A program made the position numbers and the translations under genes. Under the pieces are notes generated by a model. The model was not told where the DNA came from. It worked only from the letters and a program-made list of their open reading frames with translations, and did no database searches. From Aradus depressus (Eukaryota; Arthropoda; Insecta; Hemiptera; Aradidae), in assembly GCA_963662175.1 (NCBI GenBank), contig OY759215.1, forward strand, positions 18,527,079-18,591,078: a DNA stretch of 64,000 nucleotides. Direction: 5' to 3'. Numbering within the stretch: the stretch's first letter is position 1; each line of letters begins with the position of its first letter. Positions 52,243 to 63,011 of the stretch are shown in pieces.

Positions 52243-52982
52243 TGTTAAGTCGCGAGTTGAGTGTGGGTGAGTTCGGGAACACGCCGAGACAATCGATTTG
52301 TTGTTGATGAACTACTTGAGTCAGTAAGCAGTTGGGCACCACGCGGGGTGGACTGAGTTGGTTGAGTTGGCACCACGCGGGGTGGACTGAGTTGGTTGAG
52401 TTGGCACCACGCGGGGTGGACTGAGTTGGTTGAGTTGGCACCACGCGGGGTGGACTGAGTTGGTTGAGTTGGCACCACGCGGGGTGGACTGAGTTGGTTG
52501 AGTTGGCACCACGCGGGGTGGACTGAGTTGGTTGAGTTGGCACCACGCGGGGTGGACTGAGTTGGTTGAGTTGGCACCACGCGGGGTGGACTGAGTTGGT
52601 TGAGTTGGCACCACGCGGGGTGGACTGAGTTGGTTGAGTTGGCACCACGCGGGGTGGACTGAGTTGGTTGAGTTGGCACCACGCGGGGTGGACTGAGTTC
52701 GTTGAGTTGGTCGCCACGCGGGGTGGACTGAGAGTCTGGGTCGAGCCAGCACGCGGTGTGCGGAATGGATTCGTCCTTATTACCACGCGGGTATAAAGTG
52801 AGTCGTCTGTTACCAAGCACAGTAAGTGAGTGACTTGTGTAGTTCCCACGCGGTATGGGACTTATTATTGAACAACTGACTTTGTGTTCGTTACCACGCG
52901 GTTTTGTAATAAGGGTGTTGTCCAAATATATATATCTCTGGTTCTATTCGAAGTTCTCATTTAACCTGTACCCAAACCAACA
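52243..52982 (+). repeat. 3' LTR (740 bp) with 12-copy 34-bp minisatellite
   Basis: Same as the 5' LTR but about four fewer minisatellite units (52335-52730), a variant last unit (GTTGAGTTGGTCGCC), and lacking about 50 bp of a duplicated GTATAA(A/G)GTGAGTCGT block. Confidence 0.95.
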
Positions 52983-52987
52983 TTATT

Positions 52988-53117
52988 CCTGTCCGTACAA
53001 CTGGGAATGATTGCCGTTGCAAATATCAGTGTTTTACGAAAATCGGCCCATTCAAGCAACTTATTCTTACTCATTTCAACGAACTTGGACAGCAGCAGAC
53101 AATGAAGATTTGGATAT
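52988..53117 (+). pseudogene. 3' part of the interrupted ORF (cysteine motif)
   Basis: In frame with 50414-50614 once the LTR element and one TTATT are ignored. Reads PVRTTGNDCRCKYQCFTKIG and LILTHFNELGQQQ, ending at TGA 53115. The DCRCKYQCF cysteine cluster after a basic region recalls uncharacterised arthropod proteins with R..G..C.C...CF.KI spacing. The end may be a splice point or a real stop. Confidence 0.6.
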
Positions 53118-53225
53118 GACAGAAACCGAACTTGCATAAAGATGCATAAACTTCATGTTTATTATCATTTTAGTTTAGATATTTAAATAAAATAACTTTT
53201 TCCCGTGTTTTGAATTGAAAATACA

Positions 53226-54032
53226 GTAAAAATCGTTTATAAGAACATCCAAGGGACCGTCTGAACTTGGTTCTTATACCCGATAGTTGCTATATCCGGT
53301 AATCAATTTTTTTCTGTTTAATTATCGATCCATTTTTTGAAAGTTGAAGCCTCTTTCCTCTGGAACTACTTTTAAGGGGTTGAAATTAGCAACCGCATTT
53401 AGGAACAACAGTTTTGCAAAATCATTTGCTTTTGCTTGCAAAATTGGTTCATTTGTTTTGAACTTGTACTAATTTTTTTCCTGCTGGTACGATCGTTTTC
53501 GAATTCTTCTTTTAATTTTTGAAGGTTCTTAAAAATGTTTGAAATGGTTGCATGACTCACCTTTAGTTCATTCGACAAAGCTCCATTTTTTTCTCCATTT
53601 TCCAAACGAGAAATTATATGGAGTTTTTCCTCCACCGTAAGGTTTTTCGTTTTTTTTTTTTTTTTTCACTCATTGCACCGTCCTGTTTGAACAACTGCAG
53701 ATAACTGAGAGAGAATGTGTAGTCAGAAAATAATATAAACAACGACGGAAACATTCCATGAAAATAATTGATTACCATTTTCGTAGAATATTTTATGTCT
53801 GAACTCCTCTTGCGAGGGATTTGTTTTCTCATGAAGTCCTTATAAAAGGTTTGTTTTCTCAGAAATCCATTAACTTTAGGTCACTAAAAGCGATATGTTC
53901 TTAGTAACGATGTTCTTGTAACCAGATATTTTTTACATTAAGTTGCATTAAAGCTGGCCGGGAACTAGAAATTTCTTTCTTATAATCGATATGTTTTTAA
54001 AACCGGTGTTCTTTTAAACGATTTTTACTGTA
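53226..54032 (-). mobile_element. pogo/Tigger element, internally deleted
   Basis: Termini CAGTAAAAATCGTTTATAAG and the inverse of GTTCTTTTAAACGATTTTTACTG, with TA at both borders. A CENP-B-type helix-turn-helix is encoded on the minus strand. Confidence 0.87.
53399..53680 (-). pseudogene. pogo transposase N-terminus (CENP-B-like HTH), frameshifted
   Basis: MEEKLHIISRLENGEKNGAL then SNELKVSHATISNIFKN is the first CENP-B/Tigger helix-turn-helix. A start in another frame (MSEKKKKKRKTL) lies just upstream, separated by a one-base slip in an A-run at 53655. The DDE domain is deleted. Confidence 0.82.
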
Positions 54033-54116
54033 ATATTTTTCTTCCAATTTTTTAATCTCTGATTTTCGAAATTTAATGTTTTTGACTTATTTTCTTATTA
54101 AAATATGTTTGGCATT

Positions 54117-54437
54117 TTATTTTGTCTTTTTCTTACAACGATTTTTCTTAATTTTCGCCATTTTTTTACAAGCTGGTGCAATAAAGAGGTAGCTCCAACT
54201 GTCAATGTTGCTCTTTTCACTCTGCGAAAATGGTGGGGGGATCATAATGGAAATATTGCATTTGGAAGTATCTAAAAGGGAGAGTAAAAAAAATGCATAA
54301 ATTAAAAAAATAAATTTTTTAAAACGTTTTTTTTTATTTCCCAACATTTTGCAGAAACGGAGCTGCCTCCTTCTTGCTGCAGACCCCTCAATTGACAAAG
54401 CTACAGTTTTTCTACTTACAGAATTTAGGTAGATCAT
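54117..54437 (-). CDS. Unrecognised short open stretch, possible relic exon pair
   Basis: Minus strand reads MIYLNSVSRKTVALSIEGSA and ARRRQLRFCKMLGN, then an AT-rich, intron-like stretch with acceptor tttttag and CNISIMIPPPFSQSEK. Could be a transposon fragment. I do not recognise a family. Confidence 0.2.
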   Translation of the reverse strand: MIYLNSVSRKTVALSIEGSAARRRQLRFCKMLGNKKKRFKKFIFLIYAFFLLSLLDTSKCNISIMIPPPFSQSEKSNIDSWSYLFIAPACKKMAKIKKNRCKKKTK

Positions 54438-54574
54438 TCTTTCACTGAACTTTTATTGAATCAAACTTTTTAGCGTAAGACTTCTCTGTTGAGGCCATGA
54501 CTTATAAGACCACTCTGTACGTAACAGGACGCTAAACTCTAAAAAACCAGTAATGGTAATATTACCAATATATA

Positions 54575-54617
54575 GATACTGACGTTCCAATATTTATTGG
54601 AACGTCAATATCTCAGT
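54575..54617. repeat. Perfect small hairpin
   Basis: TGACGTTCCAATA / TATTGGAACGTCA with a two-base centre. No T-run follows that would suggest an RNA polymerase III end. Confidence 0.7.
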
Positions 54618-54850
54618 TCGCTAAATTTCATGTTGGATCGTTGTTCCACCCAACTTCTCAATTACAAATAATTCTCGAAATGGCTGTCTGTATGCAGGGA
54701 TTCACAATTTATTATTTTGTTTTATTTTGCTCCATATATTTACAGGATGCCTTATGCTAAACTGTGAAAATTCGAGATCACATAGGGAGACACAAAAAAA
54801 AAAAAAAAAAAAAAAACTTATGAAATGGGTTAGCAATTATATTCTTCAAG

Positions 54851-54905
54851 ATCTACAGGCGATATGATCTCGTAGTTACTAGCCGGGCATGAACCAGAAT
54901 AATTA
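54851..54905 (+). mobile_element. SINE family 1, 3' scrap
   Basis: AGGCGATATGATCTCGTAGT and GCCGGGCATGAACCAG only. Confidence 0.6.
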
Positions 54906-55084
54906 ACCAAGATCTACAGCCGAATAACCTCAAATTAATAATAATGATAGTGTAATCTAAAAAAATATTTTTTTCTTTTAATTATTTATTCTAAAGTGTT
55001 ATAACAATGTATTTTTCCCACAAGAGGGTAGCGATAAATCGAGGGTAGAGATAAATCCAAGGGGACCTTATTTATTTCATTCCA

Positions 55085-55600
55085 AGATGAATCTTATTCA
55101 GTTCTTCCAACCCAAAAGGTGCAACGAAGACATTTCGATACACCCTTCTACGTGTTCAATCTTACCCTCCATAATGACTTTAAAATTAATTTTGTTATTG
55201 ACCTCAAAGGGTCCCGCTTTTCCAAATTCCACTATAATTCTATCCTTCCTTACATGATAATCCAGTTGCCAGACTCTTGTCATCCCATTTCCATCCAGAT
55301 AATCCCCTCCGAAGACTGAGGCAGCGCTGACCGAGAAGACCTGCTATTATAATTTAGCAAGAATGTTCAGACGATGCCTGTGATGACCAGCTTCTCCCCT
55401 AGTATCTTCAGCGCTCCTCTTCTTCTTACTCTGCCTCCACTGCTGGATAGTGCATTGGCGAGGCAAGAAGGTGAGGGGGGGGGGGGGGCGAGAGATAACT
55501 CGGGCCCCCGCGGCCTCCATTAGGTGGACGAATAGGGATGGCAGATAACCAGGGGTGTTTTGTGAGGTCTTGAACTGAAAGCTATTGGGCACTTATTTCT
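55085..55600 (+). pseudogene. Jockey-like LINE tail, second copy
   Basis: Plus-strand homologue of the fragment at 32235-32755: TPFYVFNLTLHNDFKINFVI, then GSRFSKFHYN, then a 3' UTR with CTCGGGCCCCCGCGGCC-rich DNA and a (G)11 run at 55477. Confidence 0.72.
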
Positions 55601-56640
55601 ATTTATTTTTACTTTATTTATATTATTATATATACTTTATTTATATATATATATAAGAACATATTTTATTTATTGTTCATTTATTTTTTTATTTTCTTAT
55701 AATGCTCTGTTCATACTTTTCTCTTTCCTTATTTTCTCAGATCACATTTCCTTAGCCATATTCAAAATAAAATTTAATTCAATGATAATTTATCTGATTA
55801 GTGTAAATTATTATTGTTAAAAAAAGGTACTTTAAGTTTAAATTATTCAAAATATGTGCTAAGTGCTTCAATCCTCAAAATAATTATTTACATAAAAAAA
55901 TATGTAAAAACCCAGGTATATACTCGTAGCAATAGGTATGTATCAGCGCAGAATAACATTTCTAAGTATTAATGTTTGTTAGAAAGTTTCACTTCTCATT
56001 GACTTCAGAAATGTGAATTCTTTTAAAGTATAGGTAGGTATTTATGATTCTCTGCCGTTGGTAAGGAAAACAAACAAATCTCTTGAACTTTAAGACAATA
56101 TTTAAAATGCACTTCCTTATTGTGAAATAATTAAATTAGAAAAAAATTACAATACGTTATAAAATGTCCTAATGTTATCTTAAAAATATTGAAGGCCGCA
56201 ACTAATTAACATTGACGCTCATATTTATTTTACATTTACATACAGCTATGTAAATTTTAGAATATTTCTGTCAATCAATAATAATGGTAAAACAAAGATG
56301 AATAAGGAACTTCATATGAGGAAGAATATGCGCACAAGAAGACAAAATGTTGAAAAAAGATTTAATGCAACTAATATGTAGGTACAGTCGAGCAGCCGTT
56401 TGAAATGAGGACTATGCAGTGCTTCCTGAAGAGTTTATAAAGTTAGAAGGACACATAAAATGTATTTGGGCTGCAGAAAAAATGCAGAAGAGTCCAAGTC
56501 TCAAAATTTTGGGGGTGTATTAAAATAAATTAAATAAAAATAAAGATATTGAAGCCCTCAGTAGGGTTCAGAATTGAGTTTTTCAAAATGATTGTCGTCA
56601 ACAGTTAAAATCAGTACGTAACATTAGCCGATATTAACAC
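55600..56640. other. Non-coding AT-rich stretch
   Basis: No gene or repeat family recognised. Possibly includes diverged Tc1 5' sequence near 56290-56620, too weak to call. Confidence 0.4.
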
Positions 56641-56652
56641 CAAGTATTATAA

Positions 56653-56956
56653 GAGGGCGCCGGTAGCTCAGTGGTATGCGTGCTTGACTTCTGAGCACAA
56701 AGTCGTGGGTTCGTAACCCGACCGAGGCCCTTAGTTTATTTTATCTGGGAGGTAAAATAAACTTAAGCACGTCGTCCTTCGGATGGGACGTTAAGAACCC
56801 TACCCTAGATGAATAAAAATTTAGAGTAGGCAAAATTTAGGACTCCCACAGTAGAGTCGGGCTCATGTCCAGCAGAGTGACGAAAGAGCGCTCTGGTAGT
56901 AGGCGATATGACCTCGTTGTTAAAGCCCGGGCATGAGTCATAAAACCTAACCTAAC
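56653..56956 (+). mobile_element. SINE family 1, full length, 13-bp target duplication
   Basis: Head AGGGCGCCGGTAGCTCAGTG, B box GTGGGTTCGTAACCC, body with one internal deletion, tail (AACCT)2-3. Target duplication CAAGTATTATAAG at 56641-56653 and 56957-56969. Confidence 0.95.
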
Positions 56957-57109
56957 CAAGTATTATAAGGCAAAATATGGGTTGAAAAAAGGCAAATACT
57001 CACATTCTGAGTTGTAAAAAGAATATGGCAAAAAAATTAATAACCTGTTACGTTTGGGATACAACAACAAAGCTACAACTGTACCCTAAAATTATATATT
57101 ACTATTTTA

Positions 57110-57870
57110 GGGTTAGTTCGGGTTGAAGAGGATAGTACTTTTTTTAAAAATGTGCTGAGCAAATATAATTTCCATGGAAGAGTGCCTCGAAAAAAGCCAC
57201 GAATTAGTGTGGTTAATCAGAAACAAGGCTTTGAGATGCAAAAACTTGTGTGGACCAGCCAATAGATTTTTGGCAAAATGTAATTTTTTTTGACGAATCG
57301 AAATTCAACATTTATGGATTTGATAGATCTACAACAGTTTGGAGATAGCCTAATTAGGGAATCAATAAAAAAAAAAGTTTATCGACAGTGAAACATGGGG
57401 GAGGATCAATAATGGTCTGGGGTGTTATGGCGTACAGTGGAGTGGGGAATTTAAAATGTATTAATGGAACACTAAATATATTATGCCCAAGTGCAATGAA
57501 ATTAGGATTAAATGAGAAACGTCTATTTCAAGAAGACCACGATCCTAGACATGAGGCAAGAATTACAAAAGAATGGTTGTTCTACAATGTTCCGAGCAGA
57601 TTTATAACTCCCCAGCAATCACCAGATATAAACCCAATAGAACGCTTATGACATCTTCTGGATTCCAAAGTTCGGAAACATAATATAAGCAACAAAAATT
57701 AACTAAAAAGTGTACTTCTGGAAGAATGGCATTAAATCGAAGAGGCGGTACGTCGTAGACTTATTGTAGAAACTGCCATTTTTACAAAAAGTTTAGGCCT
57801 ATTGTCAACAGCAGCCTTACTGCTAATTTGTATCGAAAATTGAAAACATGATTGTGTAGTATTTTTTGAG
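57110..57870 (+). pseudogene. Tc1-like transposase relic A
   Basis: Frames give KYNFHGRVPRKKPRISVVN, then (57388-57651) MKHGGGSIMVWGVMAYSGVG, FQEDHDPRHEARITKEWL and TPQQSPDINPIERL. The second catalytic Asp block (QxDNDPKH) reads EDHDPRHE and the terminal Glu block (SPDxNPIE) is intact. Several stops upstream. Confidence 0.85.
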
Positions 57871-58639
57871 CGGCATGTACTTTGGAAATTTTAAGTAAAG
57901 TAATAAAGGTATTGGTTTTCATTATTTCACTAACTAAATTAGTCAAATAAGAAATGTAAGGAAATTGCGTACTGAGAGTAAGCCGATTTCTTAAAAAAAA
58001 ATACTTACGAAATTCAGATTATTTATCAACTGTTGATATAATAGATTATGTTCACAATAAGACGGCTCTTCTATATACGCCGAAAGTCACTGTAGATTTT
58101 ACAATAAATCTACAACCTATGTATGTCTGGCTCACTAACCTTAAGGGCAGAGATTTCCAAACTGTAGAACAAAGTTGCGCTCTGAGGAGACAGGACTATC
58201 TGCTAAAACAAGCGCAAACTATACTGCAGCCATTGCTCGGAAAACAAAAAGAAATGGGCTATCTCTCCGCCAGACCCTTATCAATATTAACTTTTTAGGG
58301 TTAAGTGCTTGTACAAATAACCTGATTTTTCTTTTATAAAAAAAAGTTCAACTTTTTTTTCACTGACAATAATAAAATTAGATCAAACAATCAGTCGTTA
58401 CTGAGTATATATTTTAGAGAAACAAACTGTGGGGAGCAGCCAGTGACCAGGAAAACAAAGACATACACTGTATTGGGTAGGTCGAAGTCCCCCGCCTTAC
58501 GAAAAATGTCAGACATATTTGTACAGACAATCAAGAGAACAAACAAAAGGGGTAAGGAACCCATCAGAATGAATTCACTGAGATGAAAGTAAAATTCCTC
58601 CTAATCATTTTTAAAATACTCAAACACACATAAAAATGT

Positions 58640-59262
58640 TTGACAAAACTACACTTGCATGCCAGCCACTGGTACATAAGGCATGCAAGTAGTTGGCATT
58701 GCCAGTGGCTGGCAACAGGTGTTTATACTTTGCCGCACTGGCTTGCAAGTTGGAGGTTACTTGCTAGTAGCTATACATTTTGCAGTGGCAACATAGAAAC
58801 GTAAATCACGATTTCGATATTGAGGTACGAAAATATTCCATAAACTCTCGTGTTGTTTATATAAACTCACAAATTTGGATGTTTCTTCATCATTCATACG
58901 ATACGCTTTCGGAGCACGTGTACGTTTTATAACATTTTCAGCCATGATTTAAAGATTAAAAAAATAATACAACTACGAAAACAGAACAGAAAACGTGATT
59001 TGTTTAATTGCACTGGCATGGGTATGTACAGGCAGGCTGTTTATACGGTGCAAGTAGTGGCATGCCAGTCCAAAAGAGTGGTGGGGGGAAGGGCTGGCGT
59101 GCCAGTGAATCAAATATTTTTGTTTTACTGGCATTGCCAGTAACTGGCACAACAGGCTTGCCAGCCACGGGCAAGGAAGTGTTTACACCGTGCCAGTCAC
59201 TACTTGCCAGTTACTGGCAATCTCTACTGGCACACTGACTGGCATCGTGTAAACTCTACATA
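58640..59262 (-). mobile_element. Harbinger-type derivative rich in TGCCAGT repeats
   Basis: About 20 copies of TGCCAGT/ACTGGCA or close variants flank a MADF-type coding remnant on both sides, resembling transposase-binding subterminal repeats. The outer parts are mutually inverse (GGTGTTTATACTTTGCC / GGAAGTGTTTACACCGTGCC). Confidence 0.6.
58757..58945 (-). pseudogene. MADF-domain protein N-terminus (Harbinger-associated)
   Basis: Minus-strand ATG 58945 starts MAENVIKRTRAPKAYRMNDE then FVSLYKQHESLWNIFVPQYR. The E.....FV.LY..HE.LWN...P.Y.N pattern is the start of a MADF/Myb-SANT-like domain. It ends after 62 residues, so it is truncated or the first exon only. Confidence 0.55.
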
Positions 59263-59477
59263 AGGCACAGATAAAATCTCCCATTTGGGTTTAAAATTGG
59301 ATTTTGTAAATAAATCTTTGGATAGTCAGCAAAGTTTTTTTTTTTTTTTTTTTTCTTCTTTTTCTTTGTAAATCTCCTTTCCAACACTCCGGTAGTTTCA
59401 TTTATTTAAGCTTTATCTTTTTAAAGTCAGTAATTGTTTGAGTGATAGCATTGTTGAACGATGAAAGAAGTCATATG

Positions 59478-60411
59478 TGGCCAGGGTGCTTAACGTTCCC
59501 AGAACAAATATCCAAAGGGTCTTCCATCGCTATCAAGAAACTGGTGGATATGCAAAAAGGCATAGTTCAAGTCCCCATTGGGAGCCATGGTGGCCGTGCG
59601 GGCTAGAGCGTAGGGCTTTAGTCGCATAGTAGTCTCACCATGGTTTGCGGGTTCGAATCCCGTCCGGGAGTGAGTTTTATTTCGTAGATAGAACTCCCTC
59701 CCGGGGCCATGGATGTCGTAAATATAACCTAGATAACACATTGACATGGTTAATATGCATCGAACATAAGGCCAAAGAAAAAAAAAAAAAAAAAGTCCCC
59801 ATCGTGCCACAGATCGTTTCATTGTCTTGAATGTACTCCGTAATCATAACTCTACAGCCGTTAAGGTCAGGCAACGACTACAACAGGTCAAAAATGTTGT
59901 CAGCTTACGCACTGTAAGGCGAAGACTTCCTGAAGCAGGATTACGCATGAGAAGGCATGTCACTGGTCCATAACTTCAGACAAGGCACATAACAGCTCGG
60001 TTTAGTTTCGCAAGAAACCACATAAATTTCTAAGAGCAAGATTGGAGTAACATCTTGTTTTCGAATGAGTCAAGGTTGTGTCTGAAGTCTTCTGACGGCC
60101 AAGAGAGGGTTTGGAGAAAAAGAGGGAAGCGATATATCCCCGAAACAATTCCACTCCGGAGAAGCTATGGAGGTGGTGGTGTAATGGTTTGAACAGGAAT
60201 CTCTATGAAAGGTCGCATCGAGGGTTCCGCGGTACATTGAAGACGTGTTATCAGAAGAAGTTGTTCCTTTTGTGCCATTAATTGGCGACAGGTTTATTTC
60301 TATACATGACAATGCAAGGCCACACATAGCTAGAATCGTTTCTGACTATTTGGAACAGACTTTAATTCAATGTTGGAAATGAGCAGCATGTTGTTCCGAC
60401 TTAAACCCTAT
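59478..60411 (+). pseudogene. Tc1-like transposase relic B (with nested SINE 2)
   Basis: Reads RYQETGGYAK before the SINE, then RRRLPEAGLRMRRHVTGP, FARNHINF and, after breaks, SVPRYIEDVLSEEVVPFVPL and SIHDNARPHIARIVSDYLEQ. The HDNARPH second-Asp block is intact; the protein is broken by frameshifts and stops. The part from 59946 is repeated inverted at 61122-61586. Confidence 0.87.
59580..59796 (+). mobile_element. tRNA-derived SINE (family 2), nested in Tc1
   Basis: Head GCCATGGTGGCCGTGCGGGC, B box GCGGGTTCGAATCCCGTCC, body, then AAAG(A)16. The flanks AAGTCCCCATTG and AAGTCCCCATCG are the target duplication. Confidence 0.93.
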
Positions 60412-60412
60412 T

Positions 60413-60735
60413 GCTTTAACTACGAGGTCATATTGCCTACTACCAGAGTACTCTTTTGTCACTCTGGTGGACATGAGCCCGACTCTACTATGGGAGTCCT
60501 AAATTTTGCCTACCCTAAATTTTTATTCACCTAGGACAGTGGTCTTTAACGAGTACCTGACATCGTACAGGCTCGGGACCATCGCTTAACGTCTCAACCG
60601 AAGGACGGCGTTTAAGTTTATTTTCCCTAGTTTACCTCCCAGATAAAATAAACTAAGGGTCTCGGTCGGGTTTCGAACTCACGAACATGAGCTCAGAAGG
60701 TAAGCACGCACACCACTGAGCTACAGGCGCACTCT
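60413..60735 (-). mobile_element. SINE family 1 in the palindrome, left arm
   Basis: From TTTAACTACGAGGTCATATT to the head CTACAGGCGCACTC, with an extra CCCTAGTTTAC near 60626. The 3' end is joined directly to Tc1 sequence without a tail. Confidence 0.9.
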
Positions 60736-60814
60736 GAATACGCCATACTGAATTGACAATTTGAAATCGTTTCCATGGCAACATTTTTATTAAAAATTGT
60801 TTTGTTCAATTTTA

Positions 60815-61120
60815 TGGCGTCGGTAGCTCAGTGGTATGCGTGCTTGTCTTCTGAGCTCAAGAACGTGGGTTCGAAACCTGACCGAGGTCCTTAGTTTATT
60901 TTATCTGGGAGGTAAAATAAACTTAAGCACGCTGTCCTTCGGAGGGGACGTTAAGCGATAGTCCCGAACCTGTACGATGTCAGGTACTCGTTAAACCGTA
61001 CCCCTGCCCTAGGTGAATTAAAATTTAGGGTAGGCAACATTTATGACTCTCACAGTAGAGTGGGGCTCCTGTTCACCTGAGTGCTCTGGTAGTAGGCAAT
61101 ATGACCTCGTAGTTATAGCA
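60815..61120 (+). mobile_element. SINE family 1 in the palindrome, right arm
   Basis: Head GGCGTCGGTAGCTCAGTGGT to CGTAGTTATAGC. Differs from the left arm by about one base in ten, with a gap at the GACGAAAGAG block. Confidence 0.9.
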
Positions 61121-61121
61121 A

Positions 61122-61586
61122 TAGGTCTTAAGTCGGAACAACATGCTGCTCATTTCCAACATTGAATTAAAGTCTGTTCCAAATAGTCAGAAACGATTCT
61201 AGCTATGTGTGGCCTTGCATTGTCATGTATAGAAATAAACCTGTCGCCAATTAATGGCACAAAAGGAATAACTTCTTCTGATAACACGTTTTCAATGTAC
61301 CGCGGAACCCTCGATGCGACCTTCCATAGAGATTCCTGTTCAAACCATTACACCACCACCTCCATAGCTTCTCCGGAGTGGAAATGTTTCGGGGATATAT
61401 CGCTTCCCTCTTTTTCTCCAAACCCTCTCTTGGCCGTCAGAAGACTTCAGACACAACCTTGACTCATTCGAAAACAAGATGTTATTCCAATCTAGCTCTG
61501 AGAAATTTATGTGGTTTCTTGCAAAACTAAACCGAGCTGTTATGTGCCTTGTCTGGAGTTATGGACCAGTGACATGCCTTCTCATG
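61122..61586 (-). pseudogene. Tc1-like transposase relic B', inverted copy
   Basis: Inverse of 59946-60411. An 85-codon shadow frame differs at only 3 residues between the arms, so the Tc1 parts are about 98-99% identical. Confidence 0.9.
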
Positions 61587-61859
61587 AATAATATATATAT
61601 ATATATATGTGTGTGTGTGTCTATATATTTTTTTTCTATATGTCGCTCTTTGTAACCTGAAGAAGGGGCCTTATTAATCCCTCCATTTATAATTTGAAAA
61701 AAAGATATAAGTATATTACTTATTAATATTAGGAATTATGTATTCTTTTATCTTCTATTATTTCTTCATATATTTATAAAAAAAAAAAAAAGGCACCGGT
61801 TGCTTAATGAAAACTGACATAATTGCAGAGATATTGTGAAATAATTCAAATGGACTTGA

Positions 61860-61968
61860 AAAATAAAATAAAACTGGTTTATTTAATATGTTGTCTAATT
61901 TCACTAACTATATATACATGGGAGTACTTTCGGTATTTCTACCATCCTCAGCCAAAAGCATAAGAGAT
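61860..61968 (-). mobile_element. Half foldback element with hammerhead-like motif
   Basis: AATTTCACTAACTATATATA and ACATGGGAGTACTTTCGGTA, the same arm and motif as at 47030-47082, but with no second arm; a family 1 SINE follows immediately. Confidence 0.6.
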
Positions 61969-61971
61969 AAG

Positions 61972-62282
61972 ACCGGTTGCTTAGTTTATGAGTGCTTGCT
62001 CACTGAGCTCAAGATCGTGGGATCAAACTTGGCCGATGCCCTTAGTTTAGTTTATTTGGGGGGTAAAATAAACGATAAGCGATGGTCCCTGTACGATGAC
62101 AGGTATTCGTTGAAGACCCTCTACCCTAGGTGAATAAAAATTTTAATTTAGGTAGGCAAAATGTAAGACTCCCATTGTAGAGTCGGGCTCATGTCCACCA
62201 GAGTGACGAAAGAGTGCTCTAGTGGTAGGCGATATGACCCCTCGTAGTTAAAAGCCTGGACATGAGTCATGATAACTGACTA
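61972..62282 (+). mobile_element. SINE family 1, diverged
   Basis: Head remnant CCGGTTGCTTAGTTTATGAG with B-box-like GTGGGATCAAACTTGG; body to ACATGAGTCATGATAACTGA. Confidence 0.85.
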
Positions 62283-62287
62283 TATTT

Positions 62288-62818
62288 AAAATAAATATTA
62301 TTATTATTCATTTCATATGTATTTATTCATTTCATATGTGATCATATTTTAATATTTAATATCGATTGATGTACAAAATTGTATGACGTTTCCAACTACA
62401 ATGTTATGGTTTAACGGAAATAAATATTATTATTATTCAACTCATATTTATTTATTCATTTCATATGTGATCATATTTTAATATTTAATAGCGATTGATG
62501 TACAAAATTGTATGACGTTTCCAACTACAATGTTATGGTTTAACGGAAATAAATATTATTATTATTCAACTCATATTTATTTATTCATTTCATATGTGAT
62601 CATATTTTAATATTTAATAGCGATTGATGTACAAAATTGTATGACGTTTCCAACTACCATGTTATGGATTAACGGAAATAAATATTATTATTATTCAACT
62701 CATATTTACTTATTCATTTCATATGTGTTCATATTTTAATATTTAATATCGATTGATGTACAAAATTGTATGACGTTTCCAACTACCATGTTATGGATTA
62801 ACGGAAATAAATATTATT
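62288..62818 (+). repeat. Tandem repeat, about 129-bp unit, four copies
   Basis: Unit starts AAATAAATATTATTATTATTC and contains TATGTGATCATATTTTAATA and GTATGACGTTTCCAACTAC. Starts at about 62288, 62418, 62547, 62676; a partial fifth at 62805. Confidence 0.92.
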
Positions 62819-62859
62819 ACTACATTGTGAAGCATGTTGAAGATATGAAACATGCTCCC

Positions 62860-62894
62860 GGGGGGGTGGGGGGGGGGGGGGGGGGGGGGGGGGG
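62860..62894. repeat. Poly(G) tract
   Basis: About 34 bases nearly all G with one T near the start. Confidence 0.9.
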
Positions 62895-63011
62895 TACAGG
62901 GTTCAAGGTGAGGAATGTCTGAAATGGTCTAAAGATAAGCAACTGAAAAGGCACTTTTATTACTTCTCACTGGGACATTTATGAAATCATGTAGACATTT
63001 CAAGTTTTTTA

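Larger units (their letters stand above)
50615..52982 (+). mobile_element. Non-autonomous BEL/Pao-type LTR retrotransposon, young
   Basis: 5' LTR 50615-51544 and 3' LTR 52243-52982 both start TGTTAAGTCGCGAG and end CCCAAACCAACA. Target duplication TTATT at 50610-50614 and 52983-52987. A polypurine tract (TGGGGGGCGGGA) sits directly before the 3' LTR. The interior is only about 700 bp, retaining an integrase C-terminus. LTRs are almost identical outside the minisatellite, implying recent insertion. Confidence 0.95.
59946..61586. repeat. Large palindrome of Tc1 plus SINE 1
   Basis: Left arm 59946-60735 (Tc1 then SINE in minus orientation) and right arm 60815-61586 (SINE plus, Tc1 inverted) are inverse copies with the identical Tc1/SINE junction, around an 80-bp spacer. 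Confidence 0.93.

Noticed and set aside
60070..60327. 85-residue ORF conserved in two copies (60070-60327 minus, 61205-61462 plus)
   Set aside because: It is the antisense shadow of the Tc1 transposase; conservation comes from the palindrome, not protein selection.
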